64,000 nt of DNA from positions 47,839 to 111,838 of the forward strand of contig CAZKTO010000002.1 in assembly GCA_964555685.1 (NCBI GenBank). The letters are read 5' to 3'. Position 1 is the first letter of the stretch, and every line of letters begins with the position of its first letter. Shown piece after piece: positions 17,861 to 26,080 of the stretch. Made by a program: the position numbers and the translations under genes. Origin of the DNA: CAZKTO01 sp964555685. GTDB lineage: Bacteria > Chloroflexota > Dehalococcoidia > SHYB01. A model generated the notes under the pieces. It made no database searches and was not told where the DNA came from. It saw only the letters and a program-made list of their open reading frames with translations.

Positions 17861-19093
17861 ATGAGCCTTAGCCTTACACCGTCGCCCTTCGAGCGGGGCC
17901 GCATCGACTTCGAGCGCATGCGCCGCGAGCGCCACCAGCGCCTCGTCGAGTCCATGGCCCGGAACGACGTGGACGTCCTCATCCTCAGCGGGCGGCCCAG
18001 CGTCACCTACGCCACGGGCGCCCAGACGCTCCTCACGGACTCCTCGCGCGAGTTCTACATGCCGGCCATCGCCGCCGTGGTCCGCGATGGCGGCACGCCC
18101 CACCTCTTCACGCCGTACCCGGAGGGCGTTTCGCCAGGCTTTCCGTCGTCCAACGTGCACGCGCCCCTGTACCCGGAGTTCGAGGAGGGCGTGCGGGCGA
18201 TGGCCGACCGGCTCAAGGCCGTGCTGGGGCCGGCCCTGAACGGCAAGGTGGGAATCGATCACTACACGCCGGCGATGCTGGCGCTCCTGCCCGAGCTCCT
18301 GCCCCGCTCGGCGCTGGTGGACCCGGGGCCGGCCATCGGCCAGGCGCTGATCTGCAAGACGCGCGACGAGGTCGAGTGCCTCAAAACGGCCCAGGCCATC
18401 AACGACTACGCCATGTACGATGTGCTGGCGGCCCTGCGCCCCGGCGTTCGGCAGAACGAGCTCTCGGGTATCTTCCTCCAGCGCCTGACGGAGCTGGGCG
18501 CTACGGGCAACCATGTCGATCCGATCTGGATGGTCACGCCCGAGCGCCTGAAGGACGGGCCCTTCATGCTCCTGCACGACCTGGCCTTCCCTCTGCCCTC
18601 CACGGACCGCATCCTGCGAGAGGGCGACGTCATCATGGTGGACACGGGCATCGACTACATGGGCTACGCCTCGGACTTCGGCCGGACGTGGATCTGCTCG
18701 ATGGACCGGCGTCCGGCGCAGCGGCTGACGGACCAGTTCAAGCTCTGGCGCGAGGTGGCGCTGGCGGTCCGGGACGCGGCGCGGCCCGGCAAGACCGGCG
18801 GCGACGTGACGCGCGCCGCCCTCAAGGCGGCCGGCGGACGCAAGCCCTGGCTCAACCAGTTCTACATCGTTCACGGCATCGGGGTGAACAGCGCCGAGCC
18901 CCCCCTCATCGGCACCAGCCTGGGCGCCGAGTTCGACGAGAGCATCGTGCTCCAGCCGGGCATGCTCATGGTCATCGAGCCCTGCGTCTTCCAGGACGGC
19001 GTGGGCGGCTACCGCTCGGAGGATATCGTCGTCGTCACCCAGGGTGAGCCGGAGCTCATCAGCACCTTCCCGTACACCCCCTGGGAGGCATGA
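17861..19093 (+). CDS. M24 family metallopeptidase (Xaa-Pro peptidase-like)
   Basis: A 410-residue creatinase/prolidase-fold protein. The N-terminal domain (to about residue 165) resembles the creatinase_N domain. The C-terminal pita-bread domain keeps all five metal ligands: Asp261 (VDTG), Asp272 (SDFGRTW), His338 (VHGIGV), Glu373 (VIEPC) and Glu387 (SEDI). It is therefore expected to be a dimetal hydrolase such as a proline-specific dipeptidase. The next gene begins 3 nt after its stop and encodes a degenerate paralogue, indicating an operon. Confidence 0.88.
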   Translation: MSLSLTPSPFERGRIDFERMRRERHQRLVESMARNDVDVLILSGRPSVTYATGAQTLLTDSSREFYMPAIAAVVRDGGTPHLFTPYPEGVSPGFPSSNVHAPLYPEFEEGVRAMADRLKAVLGPALNGKVGIDHYTPAMLALLPELLPRSALVDPGPAIGQALICKTRDEVECLKTAQAINDYAMYDVLAALRPGVRQNELSGIFLQRLTELGATGNHVDPIWMVTPERLKDGPFMLLHDLAFPLPSTDRILREGDVIMVDTGIDYMGYASDFGRTWICSMDRRPAQRLTDQFKLWREVALAVRDAARPGKTGGDVTRAALKAAGGRKPWLNQFYIVHGIGVNSAEPPLIGTSLGAEFDESIVLQPGMLMVIEPCVFQDGVGGYRSEDIVVVTQGEPELISTFPYTPWEA

Positions 19094-19096
19094 CCG

Positions 19097-20281
19097 ATGA
19101 CCACGACCGGCGTCATGGCCCTCGAAACGGGCGCCCCCATCGACTTCGACCGGATGCTGCGGGAGCGCTTCCAGCGGGCGCTGGCGGCCATGGAGCGCCA
19201 CGGGCTGGACGCCCTGCTCCTCGCCAAGCCGGCGAATGTGAAGTACGTCTCCGGCATCCGGAGCCTGTGGGTGGCCGGGCGCGCCGGGTTCGTTCCCGCG
19301 GCCATCGTGCTCCGCGAGCGCCAGGAGCTCCACCTCATGACCTACTGGGACTTCGGCGTCCCCAGGGGCGTGCCGCGAGAGCGCCTCTACCCGCCGAGCT
19401 GGAACCCCATGCAGATCCTCGATAGCGTGCGGCGCGTTCTGGGGCCGCACCGCGTCCGCCGCATCGGCGTGGACCTCATGTCCACCTTCTTCCAGCGGCT
19501 CCTCTCGGAGGCCTTCCCCAACGCCGGCCTGGTGGACGGCGGTTCGGCGATGCTGGAGGCCCGCGCCCAGAAGACGCCCGAGGAGATCGCCTGCCTGCGC
19601 ATCGCCACGGCCATCGCCGAGGCGGCCCTGGCCGAGGCCATCGCCGCGCTGCGGCCTGGCGTCCCCGAGCGGGTGCTCCTGGGGACGTTCGAGCGGAGGG
19701 CGTGCGAGCTGGGGACGACGACGCCCGTGGCCCAGGGCGGGTTCTGCGTGCAGCCGCTAAAGCAGGGACCGGGCGCGGGCCCGCCGCTGCGGCAGATGGC
19801 GAGCGACCGCCCCATCCAGGCCGGCGAGCTGGTCACCATGAGCGGCGGCATCCTGTACGCCGGCTACGAGTCGGACGTGGGCCGGACGTGGCTCTGCGGG
19901 TCGCCCGCCGCAGGCGGGCCTTCGCCGCGCCAGCGGGCGCTCCACGCGCGATGGCGCGAGGCGTGCGACGCGATGATGGAGATGTGCCGTCCCGGCCAGA
20001 CGGCCGCCGACCTGACGCGCGCGTTCGAGGGGGTCGCGCCGCTGTTCGGGGCGCCGGTGGCCCACGGCTCGGGCCTGGGCTTCGAGCCGCCCATCGCCGG
20101 CGCCGGGCTGGGCGCCGCCGAGCAGCGCTCCGTGTTGCGAGCGGGGACGGTCCTGGTGCTCCAGCCGTACGTCTGGGAGGAGGGCGCCGGCGGGCTCTGG
20201 GCCAAGGAGACGGTGCTCGTGACCGAGGGCGCGCCGGAACGCCTGACGACGCTGCCGCACGGGCCCCTGGCCGCCGCGTAG
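19097..20281 (+). CDS. M24-like protein with substituted metal ligands
   Basis: A 394-residue paralogue of the upstream M24 protein, aligned along its whole length. Only two of five ligands remain: Asp260 (SDVGRTW) and His326 (AHGSG). The others are Ser249 for Asp, Gln356 for Glu and Lys370 for Glu. It is unlikely to bind a dimetal centre and may act like creatinase (metal-free hydrolysis) or as a partner subunit of the upstream enzyme. Residues SPAAGG near 270-276 are encoded by an inserted 15-nt hairpin repeat (19904-19918). Confidence 0.85.
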   Translation: MTTTGVMALETGAPIDFDRMLRERFQRALAAMERHGLDALLLAKPANVKYVSGIRSLWVAGRAGFVPAAIVLRERQELHLMTYWDFGVPRGVPRERLYPPSWNPMQILDSVRRVLGPHRVRRIGVDLMSTFFQRLLSEAFPNAGLVDGGSAMLEARAQKTPEEIACLRIATAIAEAALAEAIAALRPGVPERVLLGTFERRACELGTTTPVAQGGFCVQPLKQGPGAGPPLRQMASDRPIQAGELVTMSGGILYAGYESDVGRTWLCGSPAAGGPSPRQRALHARWREACDAMMEMCRPGQTAADLTRAFEGVAPLFGAPVAHGSGLGFEPPIAGAGLGAAEQRSVLRAGTVLVLQPYVWEEGAGGLWAKETVLVTEGAPERLTTLPHGPLAAA

Positions 20282-20346
20282 AGGCCAGTCCCCTCCCCAC
20301 GTAGGGCCGTAGTGCGCTCCGCCCCTGCGATTAGGCCTTCACCCCA

Positions 20347-20384
20347 AAAGAAGAGGCCCCCGACGTGTCGGGGGCCTCTTCTTT
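20347..20384. terminator. bidirectional intrinsic terminator between convergent genes
   Basis: A perfect 18-bp inverted repeat (20347-20364 and 20367-20384) with A-rich left and T-rich right flanks, a 2-nt centre and a GGCCCCCGAC core. It serves both the M24 operon and the leftward lipoprotein gene. Confidence 0.9.
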
Positions 20385-20402
20385 GAGCAGTGCGTGCCGA
20401 TG

Positions 20403-22136
20403 CTACTTGTCGAGCCAGACGCGCTCCATGCGGTTCTGAGGACCGACGGACAGGAACGGCGGGCGCCAGCCCTTCACATAGGCATGCGTCGCCCATCCGT
20501 CCACCTGATAGACGGCAGGGATGAAGGTAGCGTCCTGGATCAGCTTGCGCTGGATCTGGCGGACGATCTCCCGGCGCTTGTTGAAGTCCAGGGTGGCCTC
20601 TTGCTGGGCAGCCAGGTCGTCAATGCCAAAGTCGAACTTGAACGTGCTGGCGTTGCGGGAGCCGGTCTTGGTGACGAACTCGAGGAAGATGGCGCTGGGG
20701 TCGTCGTAGGAGGTGCCGCCGGCGCTCATAGTGATGTCGAAGGCCCTGTTCGCCAGGGTCGCGGTCCAGGCTGCGGTGGCATCGGCCTTGAAGTTGATCT
20801 TGGCGCCAGAGGCGTTCAGGATGAGGGAATGAGCAGCCTCATGGTAGGGGCCGACGTTCGGGTTGAGGATACCCGAGAACTGGAGCGTGAGGGCCTTGGG
20901 GTCAACACCCGCCTTCTTCAGCAGGTCGTTGGCGCGGGCGACTTCAGCGCTGAACGGCTCGCGGAAGCCCGGGAGCGTCACGAGCTCGGCGTTGGGCAGG
21001 CCCCAGGCGCCGCCCAGCTCCGGCTGGTTCATGTGGGCCGGCGGGAATTGGCCCTTGCCACCGCGCGGCAATGCAACGATCGCCCGCCGGTCCAGGAACA
21101 TGCTGAACGCTTCCCGGACGTCGCGGTTATCGAACGGCGGCCTGGTCGGGTTGAACACTAAATTAAACTGATCGGCTAAGACCAGGAACACGTTGGCGGC
21201 GGGGAACTCGCGCTTGATGATGTCCGTATTGATGGTCACAAAGTCGTGGTCGTGGCCACAGCCGCAGTCGAGCTTGCCGGTGCGGAAGGCGCTGAACGCC
21301 AGGCCTGGATCGCCGGCGATGACGAAGACCTGCATGCCATCCAAATACGGATAGGCATTACCTCCGGCGTCCTTGCCGTAGTAGCTGGTATTGCGCTCCA
21401 GAACCGTCACGCTGTCCTTGGTCCAGCTCTTAAGCTTGAACGGGCCCGTTCCAATGGCCGTGGCCTGCCAGGTGGGCAGGGTGGCGTCGGCATTGGGCGG
21501 GTACATCAGCACCGAGAATGCCGCCAGGCTGGGGAAGAAGGATGCGCTGGGCTGCTTCAAGGTGATCTTGACCGTCTGCGGGTCCACCACGCTGACGGAC
21601 TGGACCGAGCGGAACTTGGTAAGATTGAAGCCGATGGCGGGACCTGGAGGCGTGATGCCTCGGTTCAGGTTCCAGACAACATCTGCCGCCGTGAAGGGCT
21701 TGCCATCGTGCCAGGTGACGCCCTGGCGGATCTTGAGGGTGTAGCTTAGACCGTCTGCCGCCGCCGACCATTCGGTGGCCAGGTCGCCGACGATCTTGGT
21801 GTTGTCGTCGTAGTCGTACCGTACGAGATTGTTGACCAGGTTGCCGATGAAGGGGACGAAGCCGCCGCCAACATGCCACGTGTCCCAGAAGGGGGCCCAC
21901 TCGCGGATGTCGCGCACATTGAGCACGCCGCCGCGCTTGGGCGCCTGCGTCGGCGTGGCGGCGGGGGTGGTCGGCCTGGGGGTAGGCGCGGCGGTGGGTG
22001 CGGCGGTGGCCGCGGGCGGCGTCGTGGGCGCCGGCCCCTCCTCTTCCTCGCCGCCGCCGCAGGCCGCGACGACGAGGGCGACGACCACCGCGAGGCTGGC
22101 GAGGGCAAAGAGTCGCGCGATCAGCTTTCTCAACAT
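20403..22136 (-). CDS. ABC transporter substrate-binding lipoprotein, peptide/nickel (SBP_bac_5) family
   Basis: A 577-residue third member of the lipoprotein family in this window. The signal peptide has lipobox VVAAC with Cys26, an acidic GGGEEEE stretch and a Pro/Thr/Ala linker to about residue 75. The binding domain follows (GGVLNVRDIREW..., LATEWSAAADGLSYTLKIRQGVTWHDG). The C-terminus NRMERVWLDK is almost the same as in the copy at 3.7-5.5 kb. The ATG at 22136 has GGAGG 5 nt upstream. No transporter core genes are adjacent; the ligand is unknown. Confidence 0.9.
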   Translation of the reverse strand: MLRKLIARLFALASLAVVVALVVAACGGGEEEEGPAPTTPPAATAAPTAAPTPRPTTPAATPTQAPKRGGVLNVRDIREWAPFWDTWHVGGGFVPFIGNLVNNLVRYDYDDNTKIVGDLATEWSAAADGLSYTLKIRQGVTWHDGKPFTAADVVWNLNRGITPPGPAIGFNLTKFRSVQSVSVVDPQTVKITLKQPSASFFPSLAAFSVLMYPPNADATLPTWQATAIGTGPFKLKSWTKDSVTVLERNTSYYGKDAGGNAYPYLDGMQVFVIAGDPGLAFSAFRTGKLDCGCGHDHDFVTINTDIIKREFPAANVFLVLADQFNLVFNPTRPPFDNRDVREAFSMFLDRRAIVALPRGGKGQFPPAHMNQPELGGAWGLPNAELVTLPGFREPFSAEVARANDLLKKAGVDPKALTLQFSGILNPNVGPYHEAAHSLILNASGAKINFKADATAAWTATLANRAFDITMSAGGTSYDDPSAIFLEFVTKTGSRNASTFKFDFGIDDLAAQQEATLDFNKRREIVRQIQRKLIQDATFIPAVYQVDGWATHAYVKGWRPPFLSVGPQNRMERVWLDK

Positions 22137-22214
22137 GAGGTCCTCCATATATGAGGTCCGCCCAGGCGCCTGGGCCACGCCAGTCTGCGGCCCGCCTGGG
22201 CCGAGGCCGTAGGT

Positions 22215-22243
22215 ACATTAGCTACGGCCAGCGGATTTGTCAA
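22215..22243 (-). promoter_or_regulatory. promoter of the third binding lipoprotein
   Basis: Read leftward: consensus TTGACA (22243-22238), 17-nt spacer, TAATGT (22220-22215). Confidence 0.65.
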
Positions 22244-22399
22244 GGAGCGCGCGGCCCTCCTCAGGGTCTTTTCATTGTCGCCTTTCGACAGGCTCAGGGC
22301 GAGCGGAAACCCACTTACCCGTTCGTGGTGAGCCTGTCGAACCACGGCAAGGTTCATCAATTGCCGAAAAAGAAAAGACGCTGGACCCTCTCATCGCGC

Positions 22400-22658
22400 C
22401 GTGTACTCGTCCAGATACATGCGTGACACCCGACTGTGTGCCCGTTCAGAAGGGTCCGGAATACATCCCTCAGAGTGTAGGACCCGGCTGCGACTCATTT
22501 ATCCCTCGGCTCCGGTCACCCTCACAACAGCAGCGAAGTCAAGGTCTGCAACCCCGAAGGGGCGCCGCCTGAAGGGCGGCGGGCCTTGACGAGCTGCTAC
22601 CATTCCGCGAACCGGAGCCGAGGAGCAAAGTGTCACTAATCTACTGGACGAGTACACG
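22400..22658 (-). ncRNA. candidate structured non-coding RNA or non-autonomous element
   Basis: Nested complementary segments: 15 bp (22400-22414 with 22644-22658), 7 bp (22423-22429 with 22630-22636), 13 bp (22504-22516 with 22611-22623), 6 bp (22529-22534 with 22593-22598) and 7 bp (22538-22544 with 22584-22590). These enclose two hairpins at 22552-22562 and 22564-22580, and a side hairpin lies at about 22452-22483. All pairings are mutually compatible. Read leftward, the 22552-22562 hairpin has a C(UUCG)G loop, and a pyrimidine/T-rich run follows at about 22362-22376, favouring the minus strand. It does not match SRP, RNase P, tmRNA or 6S RNA signatures known to me. A MITE-like DNA element is the alternative. 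Confidence 0.45.
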
Positions 22659-22661
22659 CCG

Positions 22662-22690
22662 TTGACACTCTCCAGAGGCGTCACTAGACT
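22662..22690 (+). promoter_or_regulatory. promoter of the enoyl-CoA hydratase gene
   Basis: TTGACA (22662-22667), 17-nt spacer, TAGACT (22685-22690). The -35 box starts 3 nt after the outer arm of the structured element. Confidence 0.6.
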
Positions 22691-22752
22691 GGGCGCGCCC
22701 CACATCGGCGCCCCGACCTGTCGGGGCTGTGCCCAGGGCCCAAAGGAGCGCC

Positions 22753-23547
22753 ATGGCCGGAGACGACATCCTCTACGAGAAGCGCGATGGCATCGCCGTC
22801 ATCACCCTGAACCGGCCCCATCGCATGAACGCGCTGCCGCTGCACCTATGGATGGAGGGCTTCTCCCAGATATGGAAGGACTTCGATAGCGACCCCGAGG
22901 TCAGGGTGGGTATTCTGACCGGCGCGGGGGACAAGGCCTTCTGCACCGGCGTCGACGTGAAGGACACGGCGGAGCGGGACCGCCAGGGCGGCGGCCAGCG
23001 GCGCGGGCCGGCCCAGGTCAAGGCCACGCCGTGGCAGAACAAGGTGCGCAAGCCGGTCATCTGCGCCGTTAACGGCCTCGTGGGCGGAGGCGGCCTCATG
23101 TTCGTCTCCGACTGCGACATCACCATCGCCTCGCCCAACGCGGAGTTCTTCAACCCCGGCGTCAGCGTCGGCATCGTGGCCCTGGTGGGGCAGGCGGCGT
23201 GGACGCGCTGGGTCCCCTTTCAGGCCAATATGCGCATGGCCCTCATGGGCGCCGGCGAGCGGCTGAGCGCCCGCCGCGCCTACGAGTTTGGCATCGTGAC
23301 CGAGGTCGTCGAGGGGAAGCCGCTCCTGGACCGGGCGGTGGAGATCGCGCAGATCATGGGGCGCAACTCGCCGGCGGCGCTGCGCACGGCCAAGAAGGCC
23401 CTGTGGGCGGCGCTGGAGGCGCCGAGCCTCTCGGCGGCCCACGAGGCGGTCACCAGCGTCAGCCGCGAGTACGCCGGGCACCCGGACCAGACGGAGGGCC
23501 CCCGCGCCTTCGCCGAGAAGCGCAAGCCCAACTGGAAACAGGACTAG
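22753..23547 (+). CDS. enoyl-CoA hydratase/isomerase family protein
   Basis: A 264-residue crotonase-fold protein. It shows VITLNRPHRMNALP at the N-terminus, GAGDKAFCTGVDVKD (first oxyanion-hole strand) and NGLVGGGGLMFVSDCDITIAS (second oxyanion hole). The catalytic Glu of true hydratases is not obvious at the position after GVSVGIVAL, so it could be an isomerase or hydrolase of the superfamily. The ATG at 22753 follows AAAGGAG. It is transcribed alone from the promoter at 22662. Confidence 0.88.
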   Translation: MAGDDILYEKRDGIAVITLNRPHRMNALPLHLWMEGFSQIWKDFDSDPEVRVGILTGAGDKAFCTGVDVKDTAERDRQGGGQRRGPAQVKATPWQNKVRKPVICAVNGLVGGGGLMFVSDCDITIASPNAEFFNPGVSVGIVALVGQAAWTRWVPFQANMRMALMGAGERLSARRAYEFGIVTEVVEGKPLLDRAVEIAQIMGRNSPAALRTAKKALWAALEAPSLSAAHEAVTSVSREYAGHPDQTEGPRAFAEKRKPNWKQD

Positions 23548-23683
23548 CGGCCACCCTCACGTTCGTGGTGCTGGTGCAGGGCGCGGTGCGCGGCCTCCAT
23601 CGCGGGACGAGTGTCCCGCCCCGGCGCCGGTTCGTTGGTGATTGTGCCCTTCACACACAACTTGGCAATACTGACGGGACGGC

Positions 23684-24427
23684 CTAACTGACCGCTCGGT
23701 TTTCCTGCGTGGCTGCTGGCAGGCCAATCCCATTGGTTTCGGTAGGTTTTGGACGCACGAGATGGTCCGGGTCTAGGAGGACTCGTAACGGTGTTACGTC
23801 AGAGGGTTTGGCTTGATAGGACTTCAGGACGAACTCGCCGGGAACGATCATGGCGAACTCCGGCATGCGCTTTACCAGTTTGTAGGACTGGTTGCGGTAC
23901 TGCTCCACGTCCTTGAAGAGTCCGTGTGCGACTAGGTTTTCCCGTGCCTGAGTGATGACTAGGCGACCCTCGTGTTGTCTAGCATGCTCAAGGAAAGCCT
24001 GCCTACGTTGCGCCATCACTCCCCGCCTCCGCCGCTGTACCATCGGGCGCTGTTCGCCCTGCCGGAGTTGGTATACCCCATCAGCAATCCGTTCAAACAA
24101 CTCTCTGCGGTTTGAGAGAGTAGAGCGAACGCCTCCGATAGCCGATCGGCGGTCGCTGTACATACCGATCTGAACGAGATGATCCGCTACCGGCCCGGCC
24201 CTGAGTCGCCTGTGGGCAGCACCATATTGACGGATAGCCTCCACCACTGTGGACGGCCTCCGGTCACCCGCTGGTACCGTGTCCACTTCTGTGACGGATG
24301 GGGGGAGGAGGTGCTCAAACTCCTCCATCTTCTCTTGCATCTCTTTCCAGGCGATGTATTCGTCAACACCCTGGAGGTCTACATGCAGCCGCTGGCGCCA
24401 CTCCTTTGCCCTCTGGAGTTCATCCAT
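23684..24427 (-). CDS. hypothetical protein with a possible winged-helix segment
   Basis: A 247-residue protein not recognised. The first 45 residues are acidic and probably helical (KEMQEKMEEFEHLL). Residues about 70-125 (VVEAIRQYG...GPVADHLVQIGMYSDRRSAIGGVRSTLSNRRELFERIADGVYQL) have the pattern of a winged-helix or HARE-HTH-like domain. The next 25 residues are very Arg/Gln-rich. The ATG at 24427 is preceded by AAAGGAGGAGG. It lies between the enoyl-CoA hydratase and an IS1595-type transposase gene on the same strand, suggesting an accessory origin. A DNA-binding role is a guess. Confidence 0.6.
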   Translation of the reverse strand: MDELQRAKEWRQRLHVDLQGVDEYIAWKEMQEKMEEFEHLLPPSVTEVDTVPAGDRRPSTVVEAIRQYGAAHRRLRAGPVADHLVQIGMYSDRRSAIGGVRSTLSNRRELFERIADGVYQLRQGEQRPMVQRRRRGVMAQRRQAFLEHARQHEGRLVITQARENLVAHGLFKDVEQYRNQSYKLVKRMPEFAMIVPGEFVLKSYQAKPSDVTPLRVLLDPDHLVRPKPTETNGIGLPAATQENRAVS

Positions 24428-24432
24428 CGGTG

Positions 24433-24621
24433 CTATCCTCCTCCTTTGTCCAAACTGGTGCGTTTGCGTCTATTGCGGTATGTCGGTCTCCGCTGGTAGC
24501 GTAGATTGTGGTCTGGCCCGAACCTTATGCAGGTTCGAGCGCGGGGCTGTAAGCAGGGCGGTAACCCTGAGAACACCCCCGTAGAGCCCACTACCCAGGC
24601 GTGAACCTGGTTCTCCGGCAA
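24433..24621 (-). CDS. possible small basic protein upstream of the HTH-like gene
   Basis: A 62-residue frame starting with TTG at 24621, preceded by a strong AAAGGAGGTGG site. It ends TAG 5 nt before the next ATG. The product is basic (RYQRRPTYRNRRKRTSLDKGGG at the C-terminus, shown here by its character rather than homology). The ribosome site and tight spacing suggest a coupled leader peptide or small protein, but no family is recognised. The rest of the gap to 24908 holds an imperfect AAACAGGC/GCCTGTAA palindrome near 24660 and nothing else I could identify. Confidence 0.35.
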   Translation of the reverse strand: MPENQVHAWVVGSTGVFSGLPPCLQPRARTCIRFGPDHNLRYQRRPTYRNRRKRTSLDKGGG

Positions 24622-24908
24622 GGTGCCACCTCCTTTGCCCGTGCAGACGGTTGAACTCGTAAACAGGCGGGAGCCTGTAAACGGCCAAAAACAGAAATCC
24701 CCTCGGCTGCGCCCACGATAGCAACCCGCGCCTGTAGCGCGACTGTTTCGCTTTCGGGTGGGCCAGGCCAAGGGGAACTCGACACCCTGAGTATACCACA
24801 AGGACGCAACGCCCCGTTGGCCGTTGGTGATGACTGCAAAACGCGAAGGCCGACTTTCTCTCTACCCACTAACGTTCAACGAGGCGTTGACTGCTCTTGT
24901 GCGCGTCC

Positions 24909-25901
24909 CTAAGCGTAAGGATTCTCGGCCTGAGGCTTCTGACAGTACCAAGTCAGCCGCCCCTTCGTCTGGCCGACTAGAGAAGCGAACCGCGCCGCGT
25001 CGGAAACCTTCCGCCTGTTGAACCTGTACTCGAACTCATTCAGGTAAGACGGCAGGTATTCCACGTTCACATGATGGAATGAGCCGTACAGACCCCTTTT
25101 GAGTAGTGACCAGTAGCCATCGATGTTCTGAGTATGGACGCCCCCTGGGGCAACGTAGGTCAACTCATGATCGACCACGCCATGCGGCATCTCTTTCGCT
25201 ATCGCCTTGTACGCCCTATGCCCATCAGTCATGAGGTGAGCGTGAGGCACGTCAACGAAACCCCGGATAAGGGGCTGTAATTCGCGGGCAGTGGCCTCCG
25301 TCGCCAGCATCGTCCTGACGGACCCGCCGCGCTCCAGTAACCCGAAAACCATCGGCTTGCCTGCGTAGGGACTCTTGCGCTTGGTCTTCGAGCGCAATCC
25401 CATCTGTTCCTCGTCCTTGATATGCTCCTGCCACACCCGATGCCCGCGCGGGCGCTTTGGGTAGATGTAAGTCTCGTCAGCCTCTACGGTGCCACTCAGT
25501 TTGGGAAAAGATTTGTCGCGCATCGCCTCTCGAATCCGGTGACACATGAACCAGACATGGCGGTAACTCGTTTCCATATCCAACTCCCGCGCAATTTGGA
25601 GGGCGCTCATGCCCTTCTTGGAAGAACAGATCAAGTGTATGGCTACAAACCACTTGTGCAACGGGATATGGCTATCTTCGAAGATGGTGCCCACGGTCAC
25701 GGTGTACTGCTTCTTGCAAGCCTTACACCTGTAGAGTCGTGCTACCTGGTTCTTGCCCGGCTTGCGTCGGTTGATCGTCCAGTGTTCAAGGCTCCCGCAC
25801 TTGGGGCAGCGCGGGCCATCCGGCCACCGCACCTTCTCAAGATGCTCCCGGCATTGGCCGTCGTCCCACTTGGCGATCTCCAGCAACGTTAGTGCGCTCA
25901 T
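24909..25901 (-). CDS. IS1595-family (ISXO2-like) transposase
   Basis: A 330-residue transposase. The N-terminal zinc ribbon is CPKCGSLEHW ... CKACKK (residues about 33-60). The ISXO2-like DDE domain has VEADETYIY (first Asp), LMTDGHRAYK (second Asp) and HTQNIDGYWSLLKRG, where the usual Glu of the last motif is Asp. It appears full length, so the element may be active. Terminal inverted repeats and a target duplication could not be delimited by eye. The ATG at 25901 has CAGGAG upstream, and a consensus promoter precedes it. Confidence 0.9.
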   Translation of the reverse strand: MSALTLLEIAKWDDGQCREHLEKVRWPDGPRCPKCGSLEHWTINRRKPGKNQVARLYRCKACKKQYTVTVGTIFEDSHIPLHKWFVAIHLICSSKKGMSALQIARELDMETSYRHVWFMCHRIREAMRDKSFPKLSGTVEADETYIYPKRPRGHRVWQEHIKDEEQMGLRSKTKRKSPYAGKPMVFGLLERGGSVRTMLATEATARELQPLIRGFVDVPHAHLMTDGHRAYKAIAKEMPHGVVDHELTYVAPGGVHTQNIDGYWSLLKRGLYGSFHHVNVEYLPSYLNEFEYRFNRRKVSDAARFASLVGQTKGRLTWYCQKPQAENPYA

Positions 25902-25924
25902 GGCTTTCTACTCCTGTTGAAGCC

Positions 25925-25953
25925 ATTATACGCTCCTGTTGGTTGTGTGTCAA
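25925..25953 (-). promoter_or_regulatory. consensus promoter of the IS1595-type transposase
   Basis: Read leftward: TTGACA (25953-25948), 17-nt spacer, TATAAT (25930-25925). Both boxes are perfect consensus, unlike most promoters in this window. Confidence 0.75.
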
Positions 25954-25973
25954 GGGGTCAATTGCCGGTTCGT

Positions 25974-26002
25974 TTGACACCCCCTGGCGCCCGTGCTACA
26001 GT
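25974..26002 (+). promoter_or_regulatory. promoter of the 2-oxoacid oxidoreductase operon
   Basis: TTGACA (25974-25979), 17-nt spacer, TACAGT (25997-26002). It is back to back with the transposase promoter, with 20 nt between the two -35 boxes. Confidence 0.65.
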
Positions 26003-26080
26003 GCGGGGTCGAGGCTGGCTGCCCGTCCAACAGAAGGATACGGAGCGTTGGCCTGGCGGCCGTGGGAGGGTGCGGGAAGC

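Larger units (their letters stand above)
22137..22752. other. 616-nt intergenic region between divergent genes
   Basis: From left to right it holds the leftward lipoprotein promoter (22215-22243), a repeat with TTTCGACAGGCTCAGGGCGA and a facing GTGAGCCTGTCGAACCAC (about 22277-22344), the large structured element 22400-22658, the rightward promoter 22662-22690 and a GCCCCGAC/GTCGGGGC hairpin at 22710-22727. No protein-coding gene was recognised. Confidence 0.7.

Noticed and set aside
22277..22344. CRISPR-like repeat pair
   Set aside because: Only two facing copies, different spacing, and the same words are scattered as hairpin repeats; no array and no cas genes.
22400..22658. SRP RNA
   Set aside because: A GGAA followed by AGCAGC is present on the minus strand, but the flanking strands do not form helix 8 and the AGCAGC pairs elsewhere.
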